NCBI RefSeq assembly: GCF_017873765.1
Contig: NZ_JAGGKP010000001.1
Location: forward strand, 620,001-684,000
DNA: 64,000 nucleotides
Source of the DNA: Paenibacillus sediminis
Lineage (GTDB): Bacteria > Bacillota > Bacilli > Paenibacillales > Paenibacillaceae
Reading direction: 5' to 3'
In this document: positions 36,053 through 46,352 of the stretch, in pieces
Numbering within the stretch: the first letter of the stretch is position 1
Layout of the letters: each line of letters begins with the position of its first letter
The notes under the pieces: generated by a model
What the model was told of the DNA's origin: nothing
Databases searched by the model: none
Seen by the model: the letters and a program-made list of their open reading frames with translations, nothing else
Made by a program: the position numbers and the translations under genes

Positions 36053-37155
36053 TGAGAACATTAACCGTTGAATTAGGCGAACGTTCATATCCAATCTATA
36101 TCGGCCAAGGCTTGCTTCAAAATATTGCTTCTTTCTTTGAGAAGCATCAAATAACGAAGAAGAGCCCGCTGTTTATTATTACCGATACACATGTGGCGCC
36201 GCATTATTTGAATGATGTGGAGACGAATCTTCACAAGGCTGGATATACTGTTATATCGGCCGTTGTGGAATCCGGAGAACAGTCGAAGTCGCTAGCGGTA
36301 TATGAACAAATGATGACTAAAGCGATTGAGGCGGGCCTCGATCGCAGTTCGACCGTTATCGCTCTTGGCGGCGGGGTTGTAGGCGACTTGGCTGGATTCG
36401 TCGCTGCGACTTACATGCGAGGAGTCCGATTCGTTCAAATTCCGACAACGATATTGGCCCATGACAGCAGTGTTGGCGGGAAAGTCGCCGTCAACCATCC
36501 TTTAGCTAAAAACATGATCGGCGTTTTTCATCAACCTGTTATGGTGCTGTATGATACAAGTACACTGCAAACATTACCGATTCGTGAAGTAAGAGCTGGC
36601 TTAGCTGAGATGGTTAAGCATGGTCTTATTTGGGATGAAGCCTTTGCAAGATGGTGTGATCAGCATGCGGAGGATTTACTCGCGCTTGACCCAGAGACGC
36701 TGGCCTATGGGTTAGAGAAAGGCTGCTCCATTAAGGCGCAAATTGTATCGCGAGACGAGCGTGAAAATGATTTGCGGGCGATACTCAATTTAGGTCACAC
36801 TTTAGGTCATGCGATTGAAGCGACTGCGGGATACGGTGAGTTTCTGCACGGGGAAGCGATATCGATCGGAATGGCGGGAGCAGCGCTGCTTGCTGTTCAA
36901 TTAGGTGCGGATCCCTCCCTTTATACAGAAACGAAACGCATTTTGGAACGCTTCGGTCTGCCGACTGTGATGCCTAAACATTTGGATACAGACCAGGTGA
37001 TGAATGCGATGATGCATGATAAGAAATTCAAAGAAGGCAACATGGTATATATTGTGCCTAAAGCGATTGGGCAGGTTTACATTGATACAAATATGAAAGT
37101 GTCTGCTGTTCGCAACATGGTTGAGCGATTGAAGGAGGGGGACATCCATGTATAG
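36052..37155 (+). CDS. aroB: 3-dehydroquinate synthase
   Basis: Cyclises DAHP with NAD and a metal. Blocks: GGGVVGDLAGFVAATYMRG near residue 103, PTTILAHDSSVGGK (near 130), and metal His residues in NLGHTLGHAIE and FLHGEAISIGM. 367 residues, full length. Start shares a base with the aroC stop (TAATG). Confidence 0.96.
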   Translation: MRTLTVELGERSYPIYIGQGLLQNIASFFEKHQITKKSPLFIITDTHVAPHYLNDVETNLHKAGYTVISAVVESGEQSKSLAVYEQMMTKAIEAGLDRSSTVIALGGGVVGDLAGFVAATYMRGVRFVQIPTTILAHDSSVGGKVAVNHPLAKNMIGVFHQPVMVLYDTSTLQTLPIREVRAGLAEMVKHGLIWDEAFARWCDQHAEDLLALDPETLAYGLEKGCSIKAQIVSRDERENDLRAILNLGHTLGHAIEATAGYGEFLHGEAISIGMAGAALLAVQLGADPSLYTETKRILERFGLPTVMPKHLDTDQVMNAMMHDKKFKEGNMVYIVPKAIGQVYIDTNMKVSAVRNMVERLKEGDIHV

Positions 37156-37522
37156 TCGGGGAATAAGAGGTGCGACAACCGTTCAGCACAATGATGAGCA
37201 AGAAATATTGAATGCAACGGTTGAAGTATTGGAAGAGATCGTAAGACGTAATGAGATTGAACCTGAAGATATTGGCTATGTCTGGATTACGATGACAACA
37301 GACCTGGATGCAACGTTTCCTGCTAGAGCCATTCGCCAAATGAATGGATGGGAACTTGTTCCGCTGATGTGTTCTGTGGAGATTCCCGTCAAAGGAAGTC
37401 TGCCTAAATGCATAAGACTCATGGTTCAAGTAAATACGGACAAAACGCAGAAAGAAATGAAGCATGTGTATTTAAACGAAGCGAAGAAACTTCGCCCGGA
37501 TTTAGCGACACCAGCCTCCTAA
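37148..37522 (+). CDS. aroH: Chorismate mutase, AroH class
   Basis: Monofunctional trimeric chorismate mutase, chorismate to prephenate, feeding tyrA and hisC. RGIRGATTV at the N-terminus with the active-site Arg, then WITMTTDLDATFPARA and the PLMC block. 124 residues. It overlaps aroB by 8 bases. Last gene before the trp leader. Confidence 0.94.
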   Translation: MYSRGIRGATTVQHNDEQEILNATVEVLEEIVRRNEIEPEDIGYVWITMTTDLDATFPARAIRQMNGWELVPLMCSVEIPVKGSLPKCIRLMVQVNTDKTQKEMKHVYLNEAKKLRPDLATPAS

Positions 37523-37536
37523 ATAGTTAATTGCAA

Positions 37537-37566
37537 TTGTCAAAGAGAGTAAGTTTGATGTATACT
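37537..37566 (+). promoter_or_regulatory. Possible trp promoter
   Basis: TTGTCA (37537-37542), 18 bases, TATACT (37561-37566). RNA would start at about 37573, at the first TRAP triplet, so readthrough from the aro promoter may matter more for full TRAP binding. Confidence 0.5.
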
Positions 37567-37571
37567 GGTGT

Positions 37572-37622
37572 TAGTAGTTTAGCTGAGTAGAGATTAGTTG
37601 AGATTAGGTTAGCTGAGTTGAG
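37572..37622 (+). promoter_or_regulatory. TRAP binding site of the trp operon
   Basis: Eleven TAG/GAG triplets beginning at 37572, 37575, 37580, 37585, 37588, 37595, 37600, 37605, 37610, 37615 and 37620, mostly with two-base spacers, one per TRAP subunit. The stretch 37582-37592 can also pair with 37751-37762 as an antiterminator, so TRAP binding should favour the terminator at 37748. Confidence 0.92.
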
Positions 37623-37747
37623 CCATTGCAACAATAGAATCAATTTTTAGGTACGAAAATCATCGGAATTAGGATCGGTCTATTTGCCGTCCCTTTGCGT
37701 TTGTTTTTTGTATCTACACTAACTCGGAAATCCTTAATATGACTACG

Positions 37748-37777
37748 AACCTCTACCTTAGCGGTAGAGGTTTTTTT
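37748..37777 (+). terminator. trp attenuator terminator
   Basis: Perfect stem AACCTCTACC (37748-37757) with GGTAGAGGTT (37763-37772) and a T-run. Its 5' arm is the partner of the antiterminator stretch inside the TRAP site. Confidence 0.93.
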
Positions 37778-37818
37778 GTTTGTTCACATATCAAATTCAA
37801 AATGAAGGGAGCCTAGCA

Positions 37819-39375
37819 ATGACAACTCCAAGCGTAGAGCAGGTCATTTCACTCTCACGTGATTATAACCTGATTCCGGTTGTTAAACCGTTGTTAGCAG
37901 ATATGGAAACGCCGATTCGTATTTTTGGGCGTTATGCCGAGCGGGATCGAGCATTTTTATTAGAAAGTGTAGAGGGCGGTGTGCAATGGGCGAGATATTC
38001 GTTTATCGGCACGGACCCATTCCTTATGATTCAAGGGAAGCGCGGCCATATTGAAATCGAGGTTGACGGAGAGAGAAGAACGCTGCAAGGCAATCCGCTT
38101 GAAGAGCTTAAAGCGATACTTAGAAGCTATCGCAGTCCTAAACTCCGGGATCTGCCGCCATTTCTAGGGGGAGCGATTGGGTTCTTTGGATATGACCTGC
38201 TTCAATATTATGAGAAGCTCCCAGCACATGCGGTAGACGATCTGAACATGAACGATATTCAGTTTATGTTCTGTGATCAGATCATCGCGTTTGACCACGT
38301 CAAACAACAAATACTGCTTGTAGCGAATGTACATGTTAAGCCAGGTGATCGGGATGAGGACATCAAGGCTTCCTATGAAGAGGTGCTTCGCAAGCTTGAA
38401 GAAACAGCAGAGATGCTCCATGAGAAGAGTCCGCGAGAACATATTAACAGTCGTCCGATTCCAGCTGACGTGGACTTGGGCGAGATTCAGTCGAATATGA
38501 CCAAAGAGCAATATAAGCGTAATGTTGAGCAAGCGCAGGAGTATATCAGAGCCGGCGATATTTTCCAAGTCGTTCTCTCACAGCGGTTCCATATTGAAAC
38601 GGAAGTTTCTCCGCTGCATGTATACCGCGTTCTGCGCACGATGAACCCATCGCCTTATATGTACTACTTGAAAATGGATGACGAAATTATTGTTGGAACA
38701 TCACCAGAAGCACTCGTGAAAGTGGATGGTCAGCGGGTTAAGACGAAACCGATTGCCGGAACGCGGCCAAGAGGCGTTACTGAGAGCGAAGATACGCTTC
38801 TTGCTGAAGAGCTGATGAAAGATGAGAAGGAAAGAGCTGAGCATCTGATGCTGGTTGACCTCGGACGGAATGATATCGGCAAAGTATCGGAGTTCGGCTC
38901 GGTGAAATGTGATTCCTTTATGGAGATCGAACGTTACTCACACGTTATGCATTTAGTATCCAGCGTTTCCGGCAAGCTGAGAGACGATAAAGATTTCTTC
39001 GATGCTTTCCTTTCCTGCTTGCCAGCTGGTACGGTATCTGGTGCTCCGAAGCTTAGAGCCATGGAAATTATAGCGGAAATGGAGCGGGAAGCTAGAGGAG
39101 CTTATGCTGGGGCGATCGGGTACTTAGGTTTCTCGGGCAATATGGACGCCTGCATTACGATTCGGACCATTATTTTCAAAAATGGCAAAGCATACGTGCA
39201 AGCAGGGGCTGGCATTGTGTGGGATTCAGTTCCTGAGAAAGAGTATCAGGAGACGGTTAATAAAGCGAAAGCCATGCTGAAATCGATCCGTATGGCTGAG
39301 CAGATTTTCCCTCCAGCAGTTCACAAGACCGATGACGTCATTAATCAAGACTACTTGTACGAATATAGATCTTAA
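37819..39375 (+). CDS. trpE: Anthranilate synthase component I
   Basis: Chorismate to anthranilate, using ammonia from a glutamine amidotransferase. Early LLES feedback-site-like stretch near residue 47, then catalytic blocks [31 protein letters not shown] and [16 protein letters not shown]-type region, with [11 protein letters not shown]. 518 residues from ATG 37819, which has AAGGGAG. No trpG follows; as in Bacillus the amidotransferase is presumably shared from the folate operon elsewhere. Confidence 0.96.
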   Translation: MTTPSVEQVISLSRDYNLIPVVKPLLADMETPIRIFGRYAERDRAFLLESVEGGVQWARYSFIGTDPFLMIQGKRGHIEIEVDGERRTLQGNPLEELKAILRSYRSPKLRDLPPFLGGAIGFFGYDLLQYYEKLPAHAVDDLNMNDIQFMFCDQIIAFDHVKQQILLVANVHVKPGDRDEDIKASYEEVLRKLEETAEMLHEKSPREHINSRPIPADVDLGEIQSNMTKEQYKRNVEQAQEYIRAGDIFQVVLSQRFHIETEVSPLHVYRVLRTMNPSPYMYYLKMDDEIIVGTSPEALVKVDGQRVKTKPIAGTRPRGVTESEDTLLAEELMKDEKERAEHLMLVDLGRNDIGKVSEFGSVKCDSFMEIERYSHVMHLVSSVSGKLRDDKDFFDAFLSCLPAGTVSGAPKLRAMEIIAEMEREARGAYAGAIGYLGFSGNMDACITIRTIIFKNGKAYVQAGAGIVWDSVPEKEYQETVNKAKAMLKSIRMAEQIFPPAVHKTDDVINQDYLYEYRS

Positions 39376-39404
39376 TCTAATTCCCTGAGAGAGGAGAATG
39401 CGAG

Positions 39405-40439
39405 ATGTTAGAAACAATCCAGAAAAGCATTTCGAAGGTTATATCGGGAGAACATTTATCCCGCGAAGAAGCACGTGAGACAATGAACGTAGTAATGAGA
39501 GGGGAAGCAACATCTGCTCAAATCGGCGGCTTGTTAACAGCATTACGTATTAAGGGAGAGACGGTTGACGAGATTACAGGATTTGCAGAGGCGATGAGAG
39601 GTCAAGCGGGCCGTATCTATACCCAAACGGAAAATCTGCTCGATACTTGCGGTACAGGCGGTTCCGGGATTCAAAAATGCAATATTTCAACCGCATCAGC
39701 AATTATTGCATCGTCAGTAGGTGTGCGTGTGGCTAAGCATGGCAACCGTTCGGCATCTGGCCGAACAGGAAGTGCGGATGTCCTAGAAGCTCTTGGTGTT
39801 AACATCTATTTAACAAGCGAACAAGCTAGAAAGTGTCTGGAAGAGATCGGAATTTGCTTCCTCTTCGCGCAGCTTTATCATCCATCGATGAAATATGCTG
39901 CGGCACCGCGTAAAGAACTGGGTGTTCGTACGGTGTTCAATATGCTCGGTCCTCTGACGAATCCTGCAGGTGCGGATCGCCAGCTCCTCGGTATATATGA
40001 CCGTTACCGGACAGAGACGATTGCTCAAGTGCTTAAAGAATTAGGCTCCAAACGCGCACTCGTTGTCTCAAGCCACGATGGACTTGATGAGATTAGTATT
40101 TCCGCTCCAACACAAATTTCGGAGCTAAGAGACGGTGAAGTAATCACTTATGAAATAACTCCGCATGATTTAGGATTGAACAGCTACCCTCTGTCGGAAG
40201 TACTTGGGGGAGACGCGAAGCAAAATGCAGACATCATTTACGGTGTTCTCCAAGGTGAAAAGGGAGCATACCGTGATGTTGTGCTGGCGAACACAGGCGC
40301 TTGTATTTATATAGCAGGACTTGCTCCTAGCATTCAAGCGGGAGTACAAAAAGCAGCTGAAGCGATTGATTCCGGTAAAGCCTACAATAAATTAAAACAA
40401 TTGATTCAGACGACGGAGGAACTCAGTTATGTATCTTGA
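39405..40439 (+). CDS. trpD: Anthranilate phosphoribosyltransferase
   Basis: Adds phosphoribose to anthranilate. DTCGTGGSG near residue 83 (PRPP binding), KHGNRSASGRTGSADVLE, and NMLGPLTNPA near 180. 344 residues. Overlaps trpC by 11 bases. Confidence 0.96.
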   Translation: MLETIQKSISKVISGEHLSREEARETMNVVMRGEATSAQIGGLLTALRIKGETVDEITGFAEAMRGQAGRIYTQTENLLDTCGTGGSGIQKCNISTASAIIASSVGVRVAKHGNRSASGRTGSADVLEALGVNIYLTSEQARKCLEEIGICFLFAQLYHPSMKYAAAPRKELGVRTVFNMLGPLTNPAGADRQLLGIYDRYRTETIAQVLKELGSKRALVVSSHDGLDEISISAPTQISELRDGEVITYEITPHDLGLNSYPLSEVLGGDAKQNADIIYGVLQGEKGAYRDVVLANTGACIYIAGLAPSIQAGVQKAAEAIDSGKAYNKLKQLIQTTEELSYVS

Positions 40440-41238
40440 TCGCATTGTAGTGACTAAAAAGCAAGAAGCCGAACATCTAGCAGCTCATTTTTCACTAGAT
40501 AGAGCGGAGAAAACAATTGCAGAGATGGCACCTACCCTTGGATTTGAGGCGGCGCTGGCATCAGGGCGGAAACGTAAGATGGGTCTCATTGCAGAAGTGA
40601 AAAAGGCTTCTCCGTCCAAAGGGCTCATTCGCCCGGACTTCAATCCGGTAGCAATTGCTAAAGCTTATGAAGCAGCTGGAACAGACTGCATTTCTGTTCT
40701 GACAGACAGCACTTACTTTCAAGGAAGCGGTCAATATTTGCAGGAGATCCGGAACACTGTAGGCGTTCCGCTTCTTCGTAAAGACTTTATCATCGATGAA
40801 CGGCAAATATACGAAGCACGCTTGCTTGGTGCGGATGCGATTCTGTTAATTGCGAGTATTTTGGATGCTAGAGAGATTAAACAATTTCTGCATACTGCCA
40901 AGTCTCTCGGCCTCGATGCGCTTGTTGAAGTGCACAATCGTGAAGAGCTTGAGAAGGTGCTAGACTTAGGAATTGCAACGCTTATAGGTGTGAATAACCG
41001 CGATCTTCATACGTTCGAAACCAGGCTTGAGACGACGGAGATTCTTGCAGATCTTGTTCCTAAAGAGATTACGCTCATTAGTGAAAGCGGCATTTCCGGC
41101 CCTCAAGATATCGCGTATTTACAATCCATTGGAGCGCATGGTGTGCTTGTCGGCGAATATTTCATGCGGAAACCTGTTGTTGAGGATGCCGTAATCGATT
41201 TAATGGGGCCTATATCGGAAGGGAGCCCAATGAAATGA
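40429..41238 (+). CDS. trpC: Indole-3-glycerol phosphate synthase
   Basis: Ring closure and decarboxylation of CdRP. TIM barrel with EVKKASPSKG near residue 54, RKDFIID near 113, IGVNNRDL and SESGIS. 269 residues. Separate from trpF here, as in Bacillus. Ends ATGA with trpF. Confidence 0.96.
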   Translation: MYLDRIVVTKKQEAEHLAAHFSLDRAEKTIAEMAPTLGFEAALASGRKRKMGLIAEVKKASPSKGLIRPDFNPVAIAKAYEAAGTDCISVLTDSTYFQGSGQYLQEIRNTVGVPLLRKDFIIDERQIYEARLLGADAILLIASILDAREIKQFLHTAKSLGLDALVEVHNREELEKVLDLGIATLIGVNNRDLHTFETRLETTEILADLVPKEITLISESGISGPQDIAYLQSIGAHGVLVGEYFMRKPVVEDAVIDLMGPISEGSPMK

Positions 41239-41906
41239 ACGATGTTTCCGTAAAAATTTGTGGACTTCAGTCCGTTGAAGTGCTAAAATCTATGATACGA
41301 TTACCGATTGATTATATCGGTTTTGTCTTCGCCAAAAGCCGCCGCCAAATTTCTGGGGACGAGGCGGCCAAACTGTTACCTGTGCTTAAGGAGTGGAAGA
41401 GTGAAAAGGCTCCGAGCAGCGTTGGTGTTTTTGTCAATCCATCTCTAACAGAGCTTGAAGACATTCTGAGCAATGCCCCGCTAGATATTGTGCAGCTTCA
41501 CGGACAAGAGAGCCCAAAGCTTTGCAAGCAGATTAAGGATCAATTTGGCGTTAAGGTGTTCAAAGTGCTTTCAGTAGATGCGGAAGATGACTTTTGCAGC
41601 ATTGCGAGCAGCCTTGATCCTTATGCAGGTGTTATTGACGGTCTGCTTCTGGATACGTTCGATCCGCAGTACGGCGGAGGATCAGGAAAGACATTTGCTT
41701 GGGAACAGATTCCGCATGCACAGGCATGGGCAAGAGCGAAGGGTATTCCTCTATTCATTGCAGGAGGACTGAATCCTGACAACGTGGGTGAACTTCTTGC
41801 CAGTTATGCACCTGATGGTGTAGATGTGTCAAGCGGTGTAGAGACGGATGGTACGAAAGATATCGATAAAGTAACAGTATTTGTAGAAAGGGTGAAGAGT
41901 GCATGA
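41235..41906 (+). CDS. trpF: Phosphoribosylanthranilate isomerase
   Basis: Amadori rearrangement of phosphoribosylanthranilate. KICGLQS near residue 7 (catalytic Cys), [24 protein letters not shown] with the catalytic Asp, and GGLNPDNV. 223 residues. Coupled on both sides by 4-base overlaps. Confidence 0.95.
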   Translation: MNDVSVKICGLQSVEVLKSMIRLPIDYIGFVFAKSRRQISGDEAAKLLPVLKEWKSEKAPSSVGVFVNPSLTELEDILSNAPLDIVQLHGQESPKLCKQIKDQFGVKVFKVLSVDAEDDFCSIASSLDPYAGVIDGLLLDTFDPQYGGGSGKTFAWEQIPHAQAWARAKGIPLFIAGGLNPDNVGELLASYAPDGVDVSSGVETDGTKDIDKVTVFVERVKSA

Positions 41907-43102
41907 CACAACTACCAGATGAACATGGACGATTCGGACGTTTTGGCGGCAGATACGTTCCAGAGACACTCATGAACGCATTAATTGAACTGGAATCCGC
42001 CTATCGTAAATATGAGAATGATGCTCAGTTTTTGGCAGAGATTGATTATCTATTGAAGCAGTATGCAGGAAGAGAAACTCCGTTATATTACGCGGAGCGT
42101 CTTAGCAGACATCTAGGTGACGCTAAAATCTACTTAAAACGGGAAGATTTAAACCATACAGGAGCGCACAAAATTAACAATGCAATCGGTCAAGCTGTGC
42201 TTGCCAAACGGATGGGCAAGAAGAAAGTAATTGCCGAGACTGGGGCAGGACAGCACGGCGTTGCCACGGCTACGGTTGCTGCTTTGATGGGACTTGAGTG
42301 CAAAGTGTTCATGGGTGAAGAAGACATTCGCCGTCAGCAGCTTAATGTATTTCGCATGCAAATGCTCGGAGCAGAGGTTGTGCCTGTGACATCAGGAACA
42401 GCAACTTTGAAGGATGCTTGTAATGAGGCGCTTCGTTACTGGGTCAGTCATGTAGAGGATACATTCTATATTCTTGGTTCAGCGACAGGTCCGCACCCGT
42501 ATCCCATGATGGTCCGCAATTTTCAACGGGTTATTGGCGATGAAACACGCCGTCAAATATTAGAGATTGAAGGACGTCTTCCGGATGTAATCGTTGCGGC
42601 GGTCGGCGGGGGAAGTAACTCGATCGGGATGTTCTATCCGTTTCTTCAGGATGAAGATGTTGCTTTAATTGGCGTTGAAGCAGCGGGGAAAGGGATGGAT
42701 ACACCTTATCACGCAGCGACGATGAATAAAGGCAGTCATGGCGTGTTTCAAGGCTCGCTAAGCTATTTGCTTCAAGATGAGTATGGTCAAGTTCAGCCAG
42801 CACATTCCATTTCGGCCGGACTCGATTATCCAGGTGTCGGTCCTGAACATGCTTATTTGAAAGATTTGAATCGGGCTCAGTATGTACCTGCTACCGACCA
42901 AGAAGCATTGGACGCTCTGGAGCTTCTGTGCCGAACAGAAGGCATCATTCCAGCGCTTGAATCTTCGCACGCGATTGCGCATGTTGTGAAGATCGCTCCA
43001 ACACTTACAAAGGACGATATTGTTGTCATCTGCTTATCTGGACGCGGCGATAAAGATATGGAGTCGATTATGTCCTATAAGAAGGGAGGCAAACAAGCAT
43101 GA
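41903..43102 (+). CDS. trpB: Tryptophan synthase beta chain
   Basis: PLP enzyme joining indole and serine. Schiff-base Lys90 in [21 protein letters not shown], and the phosphate loop [10 protein letters not shown]. 399 residues, TrpB1 type. Ends ATGA with trpA. Confidence 0.97.
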   Translation: MTQLPDEHGRFGRFGGRYVPETLMNALIELESAYRKYENDAQFLAEIDYLLKQYAGRETPLYYAERLSRHLGDAKIYLKREDLNHTGAHKINNAIGQAVLAKRMGKKKVIAETGAGQHGVATATVAALMGLECKVFMGEEDIRRQQLNVFRMQMLGAEVVPVTSGTATLKDACNEALRYWVSHVEDTFYILGSATGPHPYPMMVRNFQRVIGDETRRQILEIEGRLPDVIVAAVGGGSNSIGMFYPFLQDEDVALIGVEAAGKGMDTPYHAATMNKGSHGVFQGSLSYLLQDEYGQVQPAHSISAGLDYPGVGPEHAYLKDLNRAQYVPATDQEALDALELLCRTEGIIPALESSHAIAHVVKIAPTLTKDDIVVICLSGRGDKDMESIMSYKKGGKQA

Positions 43103-43905
43103 ATTTAATGGATCAAACGTTTCAGCAGTTGAAATTACAACATGAAACAGCACTTATTCCGTTTATTACTGTGGGTGATCCTGATCTCGACATCACTGTT
43201 GATATTATTAAGCAGCTTGAAGCAGCAGGAGCGGACATGGTAGAACTAGGCGTTCCTTATTCAGATCCGCTCGCGGATGGACCTGTCATTCAGCGTGCTT
43301 CGCAGCGGGCGCTTCAACATCATGTTAACATCGAAGTTGTTATTGAGACAGCGCAGAAGGCGCGTAACGCAGGTGTGAAAATGCCATTTATTCTCTTCAC
43401 TTATTTTAACCCTGTGCTGCAGATGGGATTATCCCGTTTCTTCACTGCTCTCCACAAAGGAGACATTAGCGGAGTTATTATTCCGGATCTACCTATTGAG
43501 GAATCTGAAGAGGTGCGTGAACTGGCGGATGCTGCGAACGTCCATTTAGTTCCGCTTGTCGCGCCAACTTCAAATGACCGTATCTCCCACATCCTAAGCA
43601 AAGCTCGCGGCTTTGTATACTGCGTTTCTTCACTTGGGGTAACAGGAGAACGAGCTTCTTTCTTTAGCGGTGTTGAGGAGTTTATTCAAACGGTAAAAGA
43701 ACGGACCGATTTGCCTGTTGCCATTGGCTTCGGTATTTCTTCTGGAGAGCAGGTAGCCAGATTCTCTAAAATTTGTGATGGTGTCGTTGTCGGAAGTGCG
43801 ATTGTTCGCCAAATCGAGGCGAATATTCCGCTGCTGCTAGACGCCAAGCGGCGAGAAGAGGGGCTCTTGCAAATTAAACAGTTTGTGTCACAATTGAAGC
43901 AATAA
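43099..43905 (+). CDS. trpA: Tryptophan synthase alpha chain
   Basis: Cleaves indole-3-glycerol phosphate and channels indole to Trp[18 protein letters not shown] near residue 48 with catalytic Glu and Asp, PDLPIEES, and GFGISSGEQ. 268 residues. Confidence 0.96.
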   Translation: MNLMDQTFQQLKLQHETALIPFITVGDPDLDITVDIIKQLEAAGADMVELGVPYSDPLADGPVIQRASQRALQHHVNIEVVIETAQKARNAGVKMPFILFTYFNPVLQMGLSRFFTALHKGDISGVIIPDLPIEESEEVRELADAANVHLVPLVAPTSNDRISHILSKARGFVYCVSSLGVTGERASFFSGVEEFIQTVKERTDLPVAIGFGISSGEQVARFSKICDGVVVGSAIVRQIEANIPLLLDAKRREEGLLQIKQFVSQLKQ

Positions 43906-43944
43906 TGGGTTAGAAATAAATTACCTGAAAGTGAGGGAGAGCTC

Positions 43945-45021
43945 ATGAAGCCTAAATCTAATATTGTAAATCTACCGGTATATAAGCCAGGAAAACCGAT
44001 CGAAGAAGTGAAGCGGGAACTTGGCCTCAGCGAAGTTATTAAATTGGCTTCTAACGAGAATCCTTTTGGCAGTTCAAGTAAAGTGAAAGCTGCGATTGAA
44101 GCTGAAATAGCGAATATTAGTATTTATCCAGATGGAAGCGCCACAGAATTGACCGCCGATTTAGCAGCACGTCTTGGCGTGCAGCCTAATCAAATTATTT
44201 TTGGTTGTGGGTCTGATGAGCTTATCGCGCTGACTGCTCGTGCTTTTTTCGTTCAAGGTGATGAGACGATTATGGCGGATCAGACTTTTTCGGTGTACAA
44301 AAGTAATAGCGATATCGAAGGAGCGGTCAGTATTGAAGTGCCGCTTAAAGACGGAACTCATGACCTGGATGCTATGCTAAGCAAAGTGTCACCGAAGACG
44401 AAAATTGTATGGATCTGTAATCCAAACAATCCGACAGGTACAATTGTCTCTGAATCCGAACTTACAGCTTTCCTTGATCAAGTGCCTAATGACGTATTAG
44501 TTGTTCTTGATGAAGCTTATTGGGAGTATGTTACGGATGCTTCATTCCCTAATAGTATTGAACTTCTTAAGAAGTATAACAATCTGCTGGTCCTTCGGAC
44601 GTTCTCTAAAATTTACGGCCTGGCATCACTGCGGATCGGGTATGGAATAGGTCATCCTGAAGTGGTTAAATTAATTAACCAAGTACGTGAACCGTTTAAT
44701 ACATCTCGCTTTGCTCAAGCAGCTGCAAGAGCGGCGCTTTCGGACCAAGATTTTGTAGCTTCATGCCGTGAAATGAACCGCGAAGGTATTCAATTTTTGC
44801 AAGGCGAGTTCGATCGGTTAGGTCTAACATATTTCCCTGCGCACGGCAATTTTATTTTTGTAGATGTGAAGGAACCTGCGATGGATATGTTCCAATCCCT
44901 GCTTAAGAAAGGCGTCATTATTCGCGCAGGGTTCCATGTTTATCCCACTTATATTCGGGTAACGGTAGGATCAAGACAACAGAACGAAACGTTTATTAAA
45001 GCGTTAGAGGAGCTTATCTAA
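43945..45021 (+). CDS. hisC: Histidinol-phosphate/aromatic aminotransferase
   Basis: PLP aminotransferase that in Bacillus serves both histidine and Tyr/Phe synthesis. SNENPFG near residue 36, CNPNNPTG near 158, and Schiff-base Lys222 in TFSKIYGLASLRIGYG. 358 residues. ATG after GAGGGAGAG. Its place between trpA and tyrA supports the aromatic role. Confidence 0.95.
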   Translation: MKPKSNIVNLPVYKPGKPIEEVKRELGLSEVIKLASNENPFGSSSKVKAAIEAEIANISIYPDGSATELTADLAARLGVQPNQIIFGCGSDELIALTARAFFVQGDETIMADQTFSVYKSNSDIEGAVSIEVPLKDGTHDLDAMLSKVSPKTKIVWICNPNNPTGTIVSESELTAFLDQVPNDVLVVLDEAYWEYVTDASFPNSIELLKKYNNLLVLRTFSKIYGLASLRIGYGIGHPEVVKLINQVREPFNTSRFAQAAARAALSDQDFVASCREMNREGIQFLQGEFDRLGLTYFPAHGNFIFVDVKEPAMDMFQSLLKKGVIIRAGFHVYPTYIRVTVGSRQQNETFIKALEELI

Positions 45022-45070
45022 GCAGACAGCTGTTTGCATATGAGAATATTGTGAAAATGAGTGTGGTAAC

Positions 45071-46165
45071 GTGACAACCAAAATTGCTGTTTTCGGTGTG
45101 GGGCTTATCGGAGGTTCCCTAGCCCTTTGTTTAAAAGGAAAACCGGGTATTACTGTTGTAGGTCATGCCCATAAGGCTGAAGAGCTGGAGAAAATGTTGA
45201 GCCGCGGTGTTGTTGACGCCGCGACTCTTTCTATGGAAGAAGCGGCTGCTGATGCCGATTTTATTTTTTTATGTGTGCCCGTAGGTATGCTCGAACCTTA
45301 TTTACTCAAGCTAAGTCAGCTGCCTCTTAAACCGGGTTGTATCATTAGTGACGTAGGCAGTACGAAAGCTTCAATTGCTGCGTGTGCCAAGTCGCTTAAC
45401 CTGAAGGATGTATATTTTATTGGCGGCCACCCGATGGCTGGGTCGGAACGTTCGGGTGTTGAAGCTGCGACTCAGCTGCTGTTTGAGAATGCATTCTATG
45501 TCCTGACTCCTTCTGATAACGTGCCAGAGGAAGCTTATGCTCGTTTAGAGAAGCTATTAGATTATACGCGCGCGCAAATGGTTAGAATGGATCCGGAGCT
45601 GCACGATGAGATTGTTGGAGCAATTAGTCATTTGCCGCATATTATCGCAGTTGCTTTGGTCAATCAAATTTCGGAGTACAATCATTTGAATCCACTGTAT
45701 CGAATGTTAGCAGCTGGCGGATTCCGCGACATTACTAGAATTGCTTCAAGCGAACCGATCGTATGGCGTGATATTCTGCTGAATAATCGAAAAGTACTTC
45801 TTAATCTCCTGCAAGATTGGAATCACGGAATAGAACACTTCATTCAGTTATTAATATCAGAGGATGGAGAAGGGATTAAGGAAGCTTTTCAGAAGGCTAA
45901 CATTTTCAGAGCAGAGCTGCCAGATCGCCGCAAAGGAATCATTAATCCGCTGTTTGATATATATGTTGATGTTCCTGACCACCCAGGTATTATCGGGAAA
46001 ATTGCAACAGAACTTGGTTCGCACAACATCAACCTCAGCAACATTCAAATTATCGAAAATCGTGAAGATGTACAGGGAGTTATGCGGCTTTCTTTCCGTC
46101 AGGAGAGTGATATGGAAAGAGCAAAGGTTGTTTTGAATTCTTTGAATTACAAGGTTTTTGTTTAA
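45071..46165 (+). CDS. tyrA: Prephenate dehydrogenase with ACT domain
   Basis: Oxidative decarboxylation of prephenate to 4-hydroxyphenylpyruvate. Rossmann motif GVGLIGGSLA near residue 8, GGHPMAGSERSG with the catalytic His, SHLPHIIA, and a C-terminal ACT domain from about 292 (VPDHPGIIGKIA) that should bind tyrosine. 364 residues, GTG start. Bacillus has aroE (EPSP synthase) next; it is absent here. Confidence 0.95.
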   Translation: MTTKIAVFGVGLIGGSLALCLKGKPGITVVGHAHKAEELEKMLSRGVVDAATLSMEEAAADADFIFLCVPVGMLEPYLLKLSQLPLKPGCIISDVGSTKASIAACAKSLNLKDVYFIGGHPMAGSERSGVEAATQLLFENAFYVLTPSDNVPEEAYARLEKLLDYTRAQMVRMDPELHDEIVGAISHLPHIIAVALVNQISEYNHLNPLYRMLAAGGFRDITRIASSEPIVWRDILLNNRKVLLNLLQDWNHGIEHFIQLLISEDGEGIKEAFQKANIFRAELPDRRKGIINPLFDIYVDVPDHPGIIGKIATELGSHNINLSNIQIIENREDVQGVMRLSFRQESDMERAKVVLNSLNYKVFV

Positions 46166-46190
46166 GAAAATAACCTAGTAAAATAAATAG

Positions 46191-46220
46191 TTGACAATAT
46201 GAAAACGTATACATTATAAT
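46191..46220 (+). promoter_or_regulatory. Consensus SigA promoter after tyrA
   Basis: TTGACA (46191-46196), 18-base spacer, TATAAT (46215-46220): both hexamers are perfect. No gene follows before a terminator 75 bases later. Confidence 0.88.
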
Positions 46221-46226
46221 AAAAGC

Positions 46227-46304
46227 ACAGTATGGTTTCTCTCCACTCCTATCCAAATAAATTGCACAATGTGCAGCCACCTTATATCAAGGTGGTTTTT
46301 TTTT
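46227..46304 (+). ncRNA. Candidate small RNA of about 75-80 bases
   Basis: Lies between a perfect SigA promoter and a strong terminator, with no start codon and ribosome site pair inside. The first half is pyrimidine-rich and likely unpaired (TTTCTCTCCACTCC near 46234-46247), including CTCCT, complementary to a ribosome-binding site. GCACAATGTGC near 46264-46274 can fold back. The alternative is an attenuated leader of the sigma factor gene 170 bases on. Confidence 0.5.
46275..46304 (+). terminator. Terminator of tyrA and the candidate small RNA
   Basis: CCACCTT (46277-46283) - ATATC - AAGGTGG (46289-46295) followed by nine T. Confidence 0.92.
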
Positions 46305-46329
46305 GTGGAAACCTAATTGCTTCGAGAAT

Positions 46330-46352
46330 AACTGCGAAATTTGACTGTCGTA
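46330..46352 (+). promoter_or_regulatory. ECF-type promoter before the sigma factor gene
   Basis: AAC (46330-46332), exactly 16 bases, CGTA (46349-46352), continuing TCATA. The same layout recurs at 47659. Fits the AAC-N16-CGTA pattern of ECF sigma factors and suggests autoregulation. Confidence 0.7.

Noticed and set aside
37678-37740. Possible further TRAP triplets after the main cluster
   Set aside because: Only one isolated TAG/GAG-type triplet with no regular spacing.
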